Of a DNA stretch of 64,000 bases, positions 15,527 to 23,229 are shown in pieces. Location: assembly GCA_945957605.1 (NCBI GenBank), contig CAMFLR010000006.1:1-64000 (forward strand), in the 5' to 3' direction. The notes beneath the pieces were generated by a model. That model ran no database searches. It was not told the DNA's origin and was given only the letters and a program-made list of their open reading frames with translations. Position 1 is the first letter of the stretch, and each line of letters opens with the position of its first letter. Origin of the DNA: an uncultured Isosphaeraceae bacterium. GTDB taxonomy: Bacteria; Planctomycetota; Planctomycetia; Isosphaerales; Isosphaeraceae. A program made the translations under genes and the position numbers.

Positions 15527-15555
15527 TTGACCGTTTTTCCCGTTGTTCGTATGGT
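15527..15555 (+). promoter_or_regulatory. Sigma70-like promoter of the envelope-glycan operon
   Basis: TTGACC (15527-15532), a 17-nt spacer and TATGGT (15550-15555) form a good -35/-10 pair. Transcription would start near 15562, about 47 nt before the GTG start codon of the first glycosyltransferase. Confidence 0.65.
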
Positions 15556-15608
15556 ACGCGACGATTGGCAGGAGGCCGATCAACCGGGATGACTTGAAGG
15601 AACGAGTC

Positions 15609-16556
15609 GTGGTCGTCGATCGCACGCATATTCTCGTGCTGAACTACAACGGCCGAGAGCTGCTCGAGGAATGCTTGCCGTCGCTTCTCGCGGCGTGCAA
15701 CGCCTCGCCCGTGCCATGCCGGTTGACGATCATTGACAACGAGTCGACCGATTCTTCGGTTGCCTACCTCGAAACACACTGGCCCCAGGTGAAGCTTATT
15801 CGCGAAGCCAACCGGGGGCTTGCGTCGTTCAACGCCGTGCTTGAAAGGCTCGACGAACCTGTCGTCTTGCTGCTCAACAACGACGTGAAGCTCGACGCCA
15901 ACGCAGTCGCGCCGCTGTTACAAGCGTTTCGCGACCACGACGACACATTCTTCTCCGCACCGATGTGCTGGACGTTCGACGGCCGCGACTATGAGGGGAT
16001 GCGCACGCGCGTTCGTACAAGGTTCGGCCTGGTTCAAGGAATGAGCCGGGTTCCAGGCTTCGAGCGAACGATCGCCCACGCCGACCTTACTGCCGCCGCA
16101 GGTCCCGTGCAGGCTGTCGATCGCCAAAAATTCCTCGCTCTCGGCGGATACGACCCGCTCTACTTCCCAGGCCGAATCGAAGATCTCGACCTCGGATTCC
16201 GCGGTTGGATGGCAGGCTGGAAAGGGTATTACGTTCCGGATTCGGTCGCATACCATCGCGGCTTCGGCTCGTTCGGGCCGGCTTTTGGCGCGAAGGGAAA
16301 CGACCGGCTGGCGATTCGTAATACACTGCTGTTCGCCTGGAAAAATCTGGCGGGGCCGCGATTGTGGTCTCATCTCGCGTGGCTGCCAGTCCGGCTGTTA
16401 CGCGGGTTATTCGCACGCGATTCAGGTTTCATCCCGGCGTTTACTGAGGCGCTAGCACGTCTGGGTGAGGCGCTGGAAATTCGGAGAAAGCAGAGTGTCG
16501 GCGGAACGGGCTGGCGGCAAACGCAGGAGGCGTTTTTTCGTCAGTTCCGGTGGTGA
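15609..16556 (+). CDS. Family 2 glycosyltransferase (rhamnosyltransferase-like)
   Basis: A 315-residue GT-A-fold glycosyltransferase. The GT2 core is visible: ILVLNYNGRELLEECLPSL at the start, TIIDNESTD, the LLNNDVKLD motif (Asn-Asn-Asp at about 90-92) that binds nucleotide-sugar and metal, and GRIEDLDLGFRGW (about 186-198), which carries the acceptor-site acidic residues. It should act at the inner face of the membrane, adding a sugar to a lipid-linked or polysaccharide acceptor. The GTG at 15609 was chosen because AAGGAA ends 6 nt upstream; the frame is open to 15543. It is the first gene of the glycan operon. Confidence 0.9.
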   Translation: MVVDRTHILVLNYNGRELLEECLPSLLAACNASPVPCRLTIIDNESTDSSVAYLETHWPQVKLIREANRGLASFNAVLERLDEPVVLLLNNDVKLDANAVAPLLQAFRDHDDTFFSAPMCWTFDGRDYEGMRTRVRTRFGLVQGMSRVPGFERTIAHADLTAAAGPVQAVDRQKFLALGGYDPLYFPGRIEDLDLGFRGWMAGWKGYYVPDSVAYHRGFGSFGPAFGAKGNDRLAIRNTLLFAWKNLAGPRLWSHLAWLPVRLLRGLFARDSGFIPAFTEALARLGEALEIRRKQSVGGTGWRQTQEAFFRQFRW

Positions 16557-16617
16557 ACGAGTTCGCGTTCGTTGCGGATAGGTAGTTCCCCGGCGACCCT
16601 GCGCAAGGAGGCGCTCG

Positions 16618-17649
16618 ATGTCGCGAACGTCCCCTCCCCTCGTCATCGATGCTCGCCCTCGCGGCGAATCGGGCCTGCTCGCCAGCGAGCAAGTGCTCGG
16701 GCGTCCCGTGCTTGACCATCTGGTCGAACTGGCCGAGTCGGTCGACGGCGGCACAATTGCGATTCACGCGCGTCAGGAAGAGCACGAACGGCTCGCCGAA
16801 TTGCTGGCGGCTCGTCCTTCGCAGCGCTATCGCCTCGCGCTCGGTCCACCGCCCGAAAATGCCGCGATTTTGCGTGCCGATCGTTTCTACGACAGCGCCA
16901 AGCTGAAACGCGCGCTGCGACGAGGAATCGACGTCGAATCGGCCGTGATCTGGCGCATCGATGGCGTGCATGCGATTCAAGTCGCGTCCGACGAAGTGAT
17001 CCGCCGCCGGACCTATCAACCGCTCGGCCGCTTTTGGGCAACCCGCCCTGCACTCGCCCTTTCGCGTGCTCTCGTTGCGACACGCATCCGTCCCAATCAT
17101 CTCACCATCGCCGCTGGCCTGCTCATGCTGGGCTCGGCGGCGTGCGTCGCGTTCGCACGAGGTTTCTGGCTAGGACAAATCATCCCCGCAATCGCAATGG
17201 CATTAGCCCTCGTGTTTGACACCGCCGACGGCCACCTCGCGCGGTTGCAAGGAACCGCGAGCGAATTCGGCCGATGGCTCGATGCGTCGTTCGACGAACT
17301 TGGCGACATGGCGCTTCACGGCGGTATCGCCTGGGCCGCTTATCTGCACACGCAGAACCCGATTCTTCTCGTTACGGGGATGATTTACGGGATGTCGAAA
17401 TACCTCTTCGCGTTTGGTTTGCAGTCGGGGGCGAGCAACCTCCCGGCGGCAAATAACACACGCGAATCGCAGCCGACAGGTCTCCGCAAAATCGCACATA
17501 TCGTCGGGCATGCCGACATTCGCTGGCATCTCTGGATCGCTCTGGCACTGCTGGGGCGGCTCGATCTCGCGCTTGGTTTTTACACGATTTACTTCATGGC
17601 CCGTTGTGTCGGCGGAGTCATGAGAAAGGTGGGCGCGTATGCTGCGTAG
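16618..17649 (+). CDS. CDP-alcohol phosphatidyltransferase with extra N-terminal domain
   Basis: A 343-residue protein. The C-terminal half has the full CDP-alcohol phosphotransferase motif, DG-x2-AR-x8-G-x3-D-x3-D, near residues 204-227, within about six membrane helices. It joins a CDP-activated alcohol or diacylglycerol to a second alcohol. The first 140 residues form a soluble domain resembling a worn nucleotidyltransferase (compare the IPCT-DIPPS fusions of inositol-lipid enzymes), but the glycine-rich nucleotide loop is absent. AAGGAGG precedes the ATG by a few bases. The stop overlaps the next gene by 11 nt. The lipid head group made is unknown. Confidence 0.85.
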   Translation: MSRTSPPLVIDARPRGESGLLASEQVLGRPVLDHLVELAESVDGGTIAIHARQEEHERLAELLAARPSQRYRLALGPPPENAAILRADRFYDSAKLKRALRRGIDVESAVIWRIDGVHAIQVASDEVIRRRTYQPLGRFWATRPALALSRALVATRIRPNHLTIAAGLLMLGSAACVAFARGFWLGQIIPAIAMALALVFDTADGHLARLQGTASEFGRWLDASFDELGDMALHGGIAWAAYLHTQNPILLVTGMIYGMSKYLFAFGLQSGASNLPAANNTRESQPTGLRKIAHIVGHADIRWHLWIALALLGRLDLALGFYTIYFMARCVGGVMRKVGAYAA

Positions 17650-18409
17650 CCCGCGAGTTTCAGCGGTCATCCTGGCGAAGGACGAGGCGAACAACCTGCC
17701 AAATTGCCTCGAAACCGTCGCTTGGGCGAACGAGGTGATCGTCGTCGTCGACCGCGCCAGCCGCGACCAGACCGAAGCGATCGCCAAGCGCGGCGCCGAC
17801 CTCGTCGCCATTCGCACGTTTGACGATTTCGCCAATCAGCGCAACGCCGCGCTCGAACTCGCGAGCGGCGAATGGGTGTTCGCAATCGACGCCGACGAAC
17901 GCGCCACGCCCGAGCTCGCTGCGGAAATCCGTCGCGCGATTTCCGATCCCGAACAAAAGCACGTCGGGTTCCGCGTGCCGATTCGCAGCGTCGTCCTCGG
18001 TAAGCGATTCAAGTATTCCGGAACGCAAAACGATCGCCCGCTACGACTCTTCAAGCGCGGCCACGGACGATGGACCGGCGCGGTGCACGAGACGGTCAAT
18101 CTCGAAGGAACGGCCGGACAGCTCTCGAATCATCTCGAACACCGTACGATTCCCGACATGCAGACATTTCTGCGTAAAATCAATGAATACACGACGCTCG
18201 AAGCGATCAAGTTCGTGCGAGAAAATCGCAAGGTACGCATGACCGACCTGGCTGTGCGTCCGTTCTGGACGTTCCTGAAACTCTACTTCGGCAAGCGCGG
18301 TTTTCTCGACGGCCTCGAAGGCTTCGTCTTTTGCTCGTTCTCGGGCGTTTCAGTTGCGGTGCGGCACTTCAAGCACCGCGAGATTGTGCGCATGCGGAGG
18401 GCTTCGTGA
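17639..18409 (+). CDS. Family 2 glycosyltransferase, WaaE/KdtX-like
   Basis: A 256-residue protein of the WaaE-type GT2 group, known in Gram-negative bacteria for adding sugars to the lipopolysaccharide core. Motifs are SAVILAKDEANNLPNCL (start), VVDRASRDQT, and FAIDADER (about 81-88), the DxD-like nucleotide-sugar site. RPLRLFKRGHGRWTGAVHE is a hallmark of the group. The typical C-terminal amphipathic segment (FWTFLKLYFGKRGFLDGLEG) should touch the membrane. It overlaps the upstream gene by 11 nt and the downstream methyltransferase by 4 nt, indicating translational coupling. Confidence 0.92.
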   Translation: MLRSPRVSAVILAKDEANNLPNCLETVAWANEVIVVVDRASRDQTEAIAKRGADLVAIRTFDDFANQRNAALELASGEWVFAIDADERATPELAAEIRRAISDPEQKHVGFRVPIRSVVLGKRFKYSGTQNDRPLRLFKRGHGRWTGAVHETVNLEGTAGQLSNHLEHRTIPDMQTFLRKINEYTTLEAIKFVRENRKVRMTDLAVRPFWTFLKLYFGKRGFLDGLEGFVFCSFSGVSVAVRHFKHREIVRMRRAS

Positions 18410-19104
18410 CGTCGACCACCCTCCACGACGCCGAGGTTGCGTTCCGCTTCGACTCGCTCGCCGGCCGCTTCAAAGCGGCGGTCGACTCAGTCGATTATCG
18501 GCTGGCTGCGATTGCACATGCTCTCGCGCCGCTGGAACGGCCCGCGATTCTCGATCTCGGTTGCGGCAAGGGACGATTCGCTCGTCACCTTGAGCGGACG
18601 GCGTCAAACGTGGTTGGCATCGACTTATCTTCGCGGATGCTTGCCGAAACCCATGGCTTGAAATGTGCTCGCGCCAACGGCACGCGACTGCCGTTTGCTG
18701 ATGCGTCATTCGATGCGGCGATTGCGGTCGAAACGCTCGAACACGTTCGCAATGTCGATCAATTTCTTGACGAGGCGAGACGCGTGTTGCGGCCCGACGG
18801 ACGGCTGATCATCGTCGACAAGAACGCATGCTCGCTCAATCATATTCGTCCCTGGCTGCCGAGTCTCATGGTGAAATGGATCGACGAACGCCGCGGCCGC
18901 TGGATGTATCCTGCCGGTGGACTGGTTCGCGAGCGATGGTTCGTTCCAGGCCGGATGTGCAAGCTGCTTCGCACTCGGTTTGAATCGGCGTCATGCGAAT
19001 TCTTGCTGTCGCCGTCTGAGGCGGAGAAACCCGTGTTTCGCATGCTTCCGCGAGCGCGGCTGATGGTGTGCTGGACGGCGGTTGTGCCAGGAGGCGAGCA
19101 ATGA
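18406..19104 (+). CDS. SAM-dependent class I methyltransferase
   Basis: A 232-residue methyltransferase. Motif I is LDLGCGKGRFARHL (about 49-62). GIDLSSRML follows as motif II, and FDAAIAVETLEHV with RVLRPDGRLIIVDK as later motifs of the Methyltransf_11 group. It probably methylates a sugar or a lipid head group of the glycan made by the operon. The start is GTG at 18406, overlapping the previous stop as GTGA, with GGAGGG upstream. The frame stays open to 18331 inside the previous gene, but this start fits coupling. It overlaps the next gene as ATGA. Confidence 0.88.
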   Translation: MTSTTLHDAEVAFRFDSLAGRFKAAVDSVDYRLAAIAHALAPLERPAILDLGCGKGRFARHLERTASNVVGIDLSSRMLAETHGLKCARANGTRLPFADASFDAAIAVETLEHVRNVDQFLDEARRVLRPDGRLIIVDKNACSLNHIRPWLPSLMVKWIDERRGRWMYPAGGLVRERWFVPGRMCKLLRTRFESASCEFLLSPSEAEKPVFRMLPRARLMVCWTAVVPGGEQ

Positions 19105-20588
19105 TCGCCCCAACTCGCACGCTTCCCGAGTTGCCGCTACTGCTCTGGAACACGCCGATTGCGCTTCAAACGATCTTGGAGCAAGAAGGCGTCGCGTTTC
19201 GCGTGATTCGCGATGCACATCCGCTCGCACTTCGCGCAGGGCGATTCGTTCTGTTCGACAGCCGATCGCAAACGAAGCTCGAAATGCGGCCTTTCCTCAA
19301 GCCCGAGCATGTTCTCATCGACATTCGTGAGTTATGCAACGGCGAATCGATCGACCCGTTTGAAGCCCTGCTCGAAAATCGCGGACGGGCAACGTCGTGG
19401 CGGCTCGTGCATCATAGCGTCACCGAAACGGTCGCGCGATTTGATCGGGCGCGAATTCGACGGCGGTTGATTACGCGGCTTCGCGATATCCTGCTGGCAC
19501 ATGACGGAATTTGGGCGCGAATCGCGCCGTTTCCTCATCCCTATCGCGCAGCCTTCAATTTGCGCGTCGATCTCGACGAATGCGTCCCCGAAGATTATTT
19601 CGCCTTTGCGGGTGCACGCGACGCGATTGCTGATGCAACCACGCACTTCGTAAGCACTCACGCCTATGGCACAACGCCGGCGATTCTTGCCGATTTGAAA
19701 CAGTTCGACACGCATTCGCATGCTCACTATCACGTGATTTATCGTGAAGACGCACCCAACCGGGTGAACTTGCGAAGAGCCCTCGATACGCTTCACACCG
19801 CAGGCATTGAAGGCATGGGATTCGCCTCGCCGCACGGCAAATGGAACGCGGGACTCAATCAGGAGCTTGAAGAACTCGGGCATACGTTTTCGTCGGAATT
19901 TCAGGTCGGTTACGACGATTTGCCGTTCTATCCCTGGACCGGTTCGCGCCGCGGCCGGGTGATTCAGATTCCCGTCCACCCGATTTGCGAAGGGTTGTTC
20001 GACGACGCAGGCTCCGAAGGTCCGGAAGCAATTACTGATCACCTCACGGCGGTGGTAAAAGCCAAAATCTCCGCGGGTGAGCCTGCGTTTGTTTACGGGC
20101 ATCCCGAACGTCGTTTGGGGCGTTATCCCTCGGTGGTGCGTGATCTGGCCGAGCTTGTCATTGGCGATGCGAACGTGTGGAAAGTGGGCCTCGGCCCTTT
20201 TGCCGAGTGGTGGAAGTGGCGGATGGATTGCAGTTGGTCGCTGATGCATAAGGGCGATCAATCGTACCAGCTTCAAGTTGAAGATTGGGACGCGCGATAT
20301 CCGCTGGCACTCGAGGTCATTCGTGATCGCCAGGCCGCAATCATCCCAATCGAGAATGCGACTTCAACCATCAGCCTCGATGCTCTCGAGTTCGAACGTA
20401 AGACCACAGAGTATTCGCTTCCAGCACCGGTCGATACACCGCGTGATCGCAGTCTCAAGGGAACGATTCGCCGCGTGATTGACTGGGAAACCGTGACACC
20501 GATCGACGACCTTCCGGTGATTTCGCTGCGTTCGCGCATCAAGCGCGAGCTGCGAATCTGGCGGGAACGGTCGTCGCAAGCAAGCTAA
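19101..20588 (+). CDS. Polysaccharide deacetylase-like (NodB fold) protein
   Basis: A 495-residue protein. The central part resembles a NodB-homology deacetylase. NLRVDLDE (about 155-162) gives the catalytic/metal Asp pair, FDTHSHAHYHV (about 203-213) the H-S-x(3-4)-H metal motif, and GMGFASPHGKWNAG the motif-3 region. The first 140 residues are a separate domain of unknown type. A cytoplasmic or membrane-peripheral location is likely because no signal peptide is seen. It may remove N-acetyl groups from an intermediate of the envelope glycan. The ATG start overlaps the methyltransferase stop, and GAGG lies upstream. Confidence 0.82.
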   Translation: MIAPTRTLPELPLLLWNTPIALQTILEQEGVAFRVIRDAHPLALRAGRFVLFDSRSQTKLEMRPFLKPEHVLIDIRELCNGESIDPFEALLENRGRATSWRLVHHSVTETVARFDRARIRRRLITRLRDILLAHDGIWARIAPFPHPYRAAFNLRVDLDECVPEDYFAFAGARDAIADATTHFVSTHAYGTTPAILADLKQFDTHSHAHYHVIYREDAPNRVNLRRALDTLHTAGIEGMGFASPHGKWNAGLNQELEELGHTFSSEFQVGYDDLPFYPWTGSRRGRVIQIPVHPICEGLFDDAGSEGPEAITDHLTAVVKAKISAGEPAFVYGHPERRLGRYPSVVRDLAELVIGDANVWKVGLGPFAEWWKWRMDCSWSLMHKGDQSYQLQVEDWDARYPLALEVIRDRQAAIIPIENATSTISLDALEFERKTTEYSLPAPVDTPRDRSLKGTIRRVIDWETVTPIDDLPVISLRSRIKRELRIWRERSSQAS

Positions 20589-20611
20589 TTACTGAAGGAC
20601 CAATCCGCCGC

Positions 20612-21760
20612 ATGACCGCGACGTTTGCCGCAAAGCCTCTGGCCACGTTTGAGACGCTGCCTGCGATGGAGCAAACCTCCGCGCGTGAGTGGCTCATCTC
20701 GCGTGCTCGCGCCGAAGCGGCTCCGGCTTTCGTCACGCTTCATGCACCGTCGTTCGCGTTTCAAACACCCGGTGGCGGTGAAAATCAGCTCATCCAAACG
20801 GCTCGCCATCTCGAAGCACTTGGCGTCGATTTGCGACTGTTTTCAAGCTGGACCGATCGTCTCGCCGAGTCGAAGATTCTCCACCTGTTTGGCATGTCGC
20901 AAGAGGGACTGGAACTCGCGCGAATTGCTCGTAAACAGGGTGTGAAGGTCGTGCTTTCGCCGATTTGCTGGCTCGAGCCCGGCGCACTCTTTGCTCTTGC
21001 GAACTCACGAGCACGAGGTGCGTGGCACGCAGCCAAGTGGTCGCTCAAGGGGATCATTCCCAGGATTCGCGGCTGGCGCGATGAGTTGATCGCTCTGTCT
21101 GATGCAATCCTGCCCAACTCACATTCCGAAGCGGCGCAGCTTCAGCGTTTCTTCCGCGCAGATCCCACGCGAATTCACGTCGTACCCAACGGTGTTGATC
21201 CGCGTTTCGCAAAGGCCGACGCAGGGCTGTTCGCCAATCCGAGCGACGAAGATTTCATCCTCTACGTTGGCCGGATCGAACCGCGTAAAAATGTGCTGGC
21301 GTTGATTCATGCAGCGAAGGCGATCAAAAAGCCGCTCGTGATTATTGGTGCGGCGCCTTCGCGTGAAGCCGATTATCTCGCCCGTTGCCGAAGCGCTGGG
21401 CAAGGTTTTACAACGTGGATCGATGCGTTCGAGCACGACGATCCGCGACTGGCCGCAGCTTACGCGGCCGCGCGGGTCTTTGCCCTGCCAAGCTGGTTTG
21501 AAACACCTGGTCTCGCTGCGCTTGAAGCAGCATTAGCGGGGACGGCGGTTGTCCTCACACCTCACGGATGCACACGCGAATACTTCGGTGATCGGGTCGA
21601 ATATGCGAGGCCCGATCGTCCTCAGGAAATCATCGACGCGCTGGAACGGGCATGGCACGACGGGCCGCGACCAGGATTGAGGTCGCTGGTGGCCGAACAT
21701 TACCCGTGGACAGTCGTCGCCAAACGAACGGCGGAGGCCTATGAGCATGTCATGCGTTAG
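20612..21760 (+). CDS. Family 4 (GT-B) glycosyltransferase
   Basis: A 382-residue GT-B glycosyltransferase. The C-terminal donor-binding half shows IHVVPNGVDPRFA, FILYVGRIEPRKNVLALIHA and the GLAALEAALAGTAVVLTPHG region, which contains the E-x7-E catalytic-type motif. The N-terminal half has the expected GGGENQL glycine loop. It likely transfers a hexose to the growing glycolipid on the cytoplasmic face. The gap to the previous gene is 23 nt, and it overlaps the GT9 gene by 20 nt. The start at 20612 is the longest reading; an ATG at 20657 is an alternative, and neither has a strong Shine-Dalgarno. Confidence 0.9.
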   Translation: MTATFAAKPLATFETLPAMEQTSAREWLISRARAEAAPAFVTLHAPSFAFQTPGGGENQLIQTARHLEALGVDLRLFSSWTDRLAESKILHLFGMSQEGLELARIARKQGVKVVLSPICWLEPGALFALANSRARGAWHAAKWSLKGIIPRIRGWRDELIALSDAILPNSHSEAAQLQRFFRADPTRIHVVPNGVDPRFAKADAGLFANPSDEDFILYVGRIEPRKNVLALIHAAKAIKKPLVIIGAAPSREADYLARCRSAGQGFTTWIDAFEHDDPRLAAAYAAARVFALPSWFETPGLAALEAALAGTAVVLTPHGCTREYFGDRVEYARPDRPQEIIDALERAWHDGPRPGLRSLVAEHYPWTVVAKRTAEAYEHVMR

Positions 21761-23096
21761 CCTCAGGCCTGTAAGAACCGGCCGGTATCGCTACACGAAG
21801 TGGCGATGGCGGATCATGGTGGGGGCGTTCGACACCCTCGGCGCGATCGGTGCGCGCATCTGGCGAATCGCCCGCCCCGCCCAGGCTTCCATCAAGCCCC
21901 GTCGCATCCTGATTTTGCAGCTTGATCATATGGGTGACGCAATTCTCACCAGCCCGCTCATTGCGCGGCTGCGCGAAGCACATCCGCACGCGATCATTGA
22001 CGTGCTTGCATCACCCAGCAATCGCGAAATATTCGAGTCGAATCCCGATATCGACAACGTTCATCTCGCGACCCGCAACTGGTTCGAGCGCAAGCCAGGC
22101 AAATGGGCGCTCGGTTCGGCGGTGTTCAACCTCGGCCGCTCGCTCCGCGGCATGGGATACGACCTCGGTATCGACGTTCGCGGCGATATCCTTTCCGTCC
22201 TCGTTCTCACGATTGCGGGCATTCCGCGACGCTTGGGTTGGACGATGGGCGGCGGCGGATTCTTGCTGTCCGATGTCGCCGAATGGGTTCCCGGTCGGCA
22301 CGAAGTGCGATCGCGTCTTGCGCTGCTCGATCGACTTGGCGTCGATACGTCAGGGACGAATCGTGTCGCGGTTCATTCGAGTGATGACGACCGCATACGC
22401 GTTGCACAGCGGCTGCACGAAGCATATCCAACCCGGGCGCGAAAGCTCACAGTCGGCGGCGTGCGGGTACGGATCAAGCAAGCGGTTGGCGTGGGAGGCG
22501 GTGGCGATTCGTCGGTCGCCGAGTGGACGCAAATTGACGAACTCGACTTGCTGCACGGCGGTCGTCTTGGTGAAGAAGAACCGATTTTGGCCGTTCACCT
22601 TGGAGCTGGCACAGCCGCAAAACGTTGGCCGGTGCGACACTGGAATTCGCTTATCGGGCGATTTCTGAACGATGGCTGGCGCGTGATCATGGTCGGTGGG
22701 CCGGAAGACGTTGCCACAGCCGCTGAGATCACTCCCCATTCGCGTCTACGCGACTGGACCGGCAGCCTGGCGATCACGGAAACATCGGCACTTCTCGAAC
22801 GTGCCGACTTCTTCATCGGATCGGACAGCGGCCCCGCGCATATTGCAGCGTCGGCCGGTGTGCCGGCTGTCGTTCTGTTTAGCGGGACGAATCGACCGGC
22901 GCAGTGGCGGCCGTGGTCGCGGCGGATCATGATCATCCGCAAGCGCGTGCCATGTCGGCCCTGCCATCAGAAGACCTGCCCGCTCGCCGACCATCCCTGC
23001 ATGACCGGCATCACCCCCGACCGCGTTTTCCGCGCTGCCAAGCGCTGGTGGACGCGACTGCACCGCCAGGAGACTTCGCATGCCGTCGCACGATGA
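21741..23096 (+). CDS. Family 9 glycosyltransferase (heptosyltransferase-like)
   Basis: A 451-residue member of GT9, the family of LPS heptosyltransferases that use ADP-heptose. Hallmarks are RILILQLDHMGDAILTSP (about 53-70), VHLGAGTAAKRWP, and GSDSGPAHIAAS near 365. The C-terminal Cys cluster, CRPCHQKTCPLADHPCM, is shared by many GT9 enzymes. An extra segment (about 215-265) is rich in Gly and Arg. The presence of GT9 argues for an LPS-like core in this organism. The ATG lies inside the previous gene after GGAGG; ATG codons at 21747 and 21816 are alternatives. Its stop overlaps the 49-residue gene by 17 nt. Confidence 0.9.
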   Translation: MSMSCVSLRPVRTGRYRYTKWRWRIMVGAFDTLGAIGARIWRIARPAQASIKPRRILILQLDHMGDAILTSPLIARLREAHPHAIIDVLASPSNREIFESNPDIDNVHLATRNWFERKPGKWALGSAVFNLGRSLRGMGYDLGIDVRGDILSVLVLTIAGIPRRLGWTMGGGGFLLSDVAEWVPGRHEVRSRLALLDRLGVDTSGTNRVAVHSSDDDRIRVAQRLHEAYPTRARKLTVGGVRVRIKQAVGVGGGGDSSVAEWTQIDELDLLHGGRLGEEEPILAVHLGAGTAAKRWPVRHWNSLIGRFLNDGWRVIMVGGPEDVATAAEITPHSRLRDWTGSLAITETSALLERADFFIGSDSGPAHIAASAGVPAVVLFSGTNRPAQWRPWSRRIMIIRKRVPCRPCHQKTCPLADHPCMTGITPDRVFRAAKRWWTRLHRQETSHAVAR

Positions 23097-23229
23097 ATTA
23101 GCACATTCGATTGATTGGCGAAGCTGGCTTGCGCTCGGCTGGATGACCGTTTTCGCTGTGCTTTATGCCGTGATGGTCGTCCACGAAAAGGCGCCGGCGT
23201 TGTTAACGTTTCTGCGCGTCAAAGACTGA
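23080..23229 (+). CDS. 49-residue single-helix membrane protein
   Basis: A short frame that begins inside the end of the GT9 gene in another frame and reads MPSHDELAHSIDWRSWL, then a single hydrophobic helix (about residues 17-33), then a basic HEKAPALLTFLRVKD tail. AGGAG ends 7 nt before the ATG, which is one of the better ribosome sites in the operon. It closes the glycan operon and overlaps the convergent phosphatase gene by 27 nt. It could anchor or stabilise a glycosyltransferase complex. Too short to assign to a family. Confidence 0.6.
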   Translation: MPSHDELAHSIDWRSWLALGWMTVFAVLYAVMVVHEKAPALLTFLRVKD

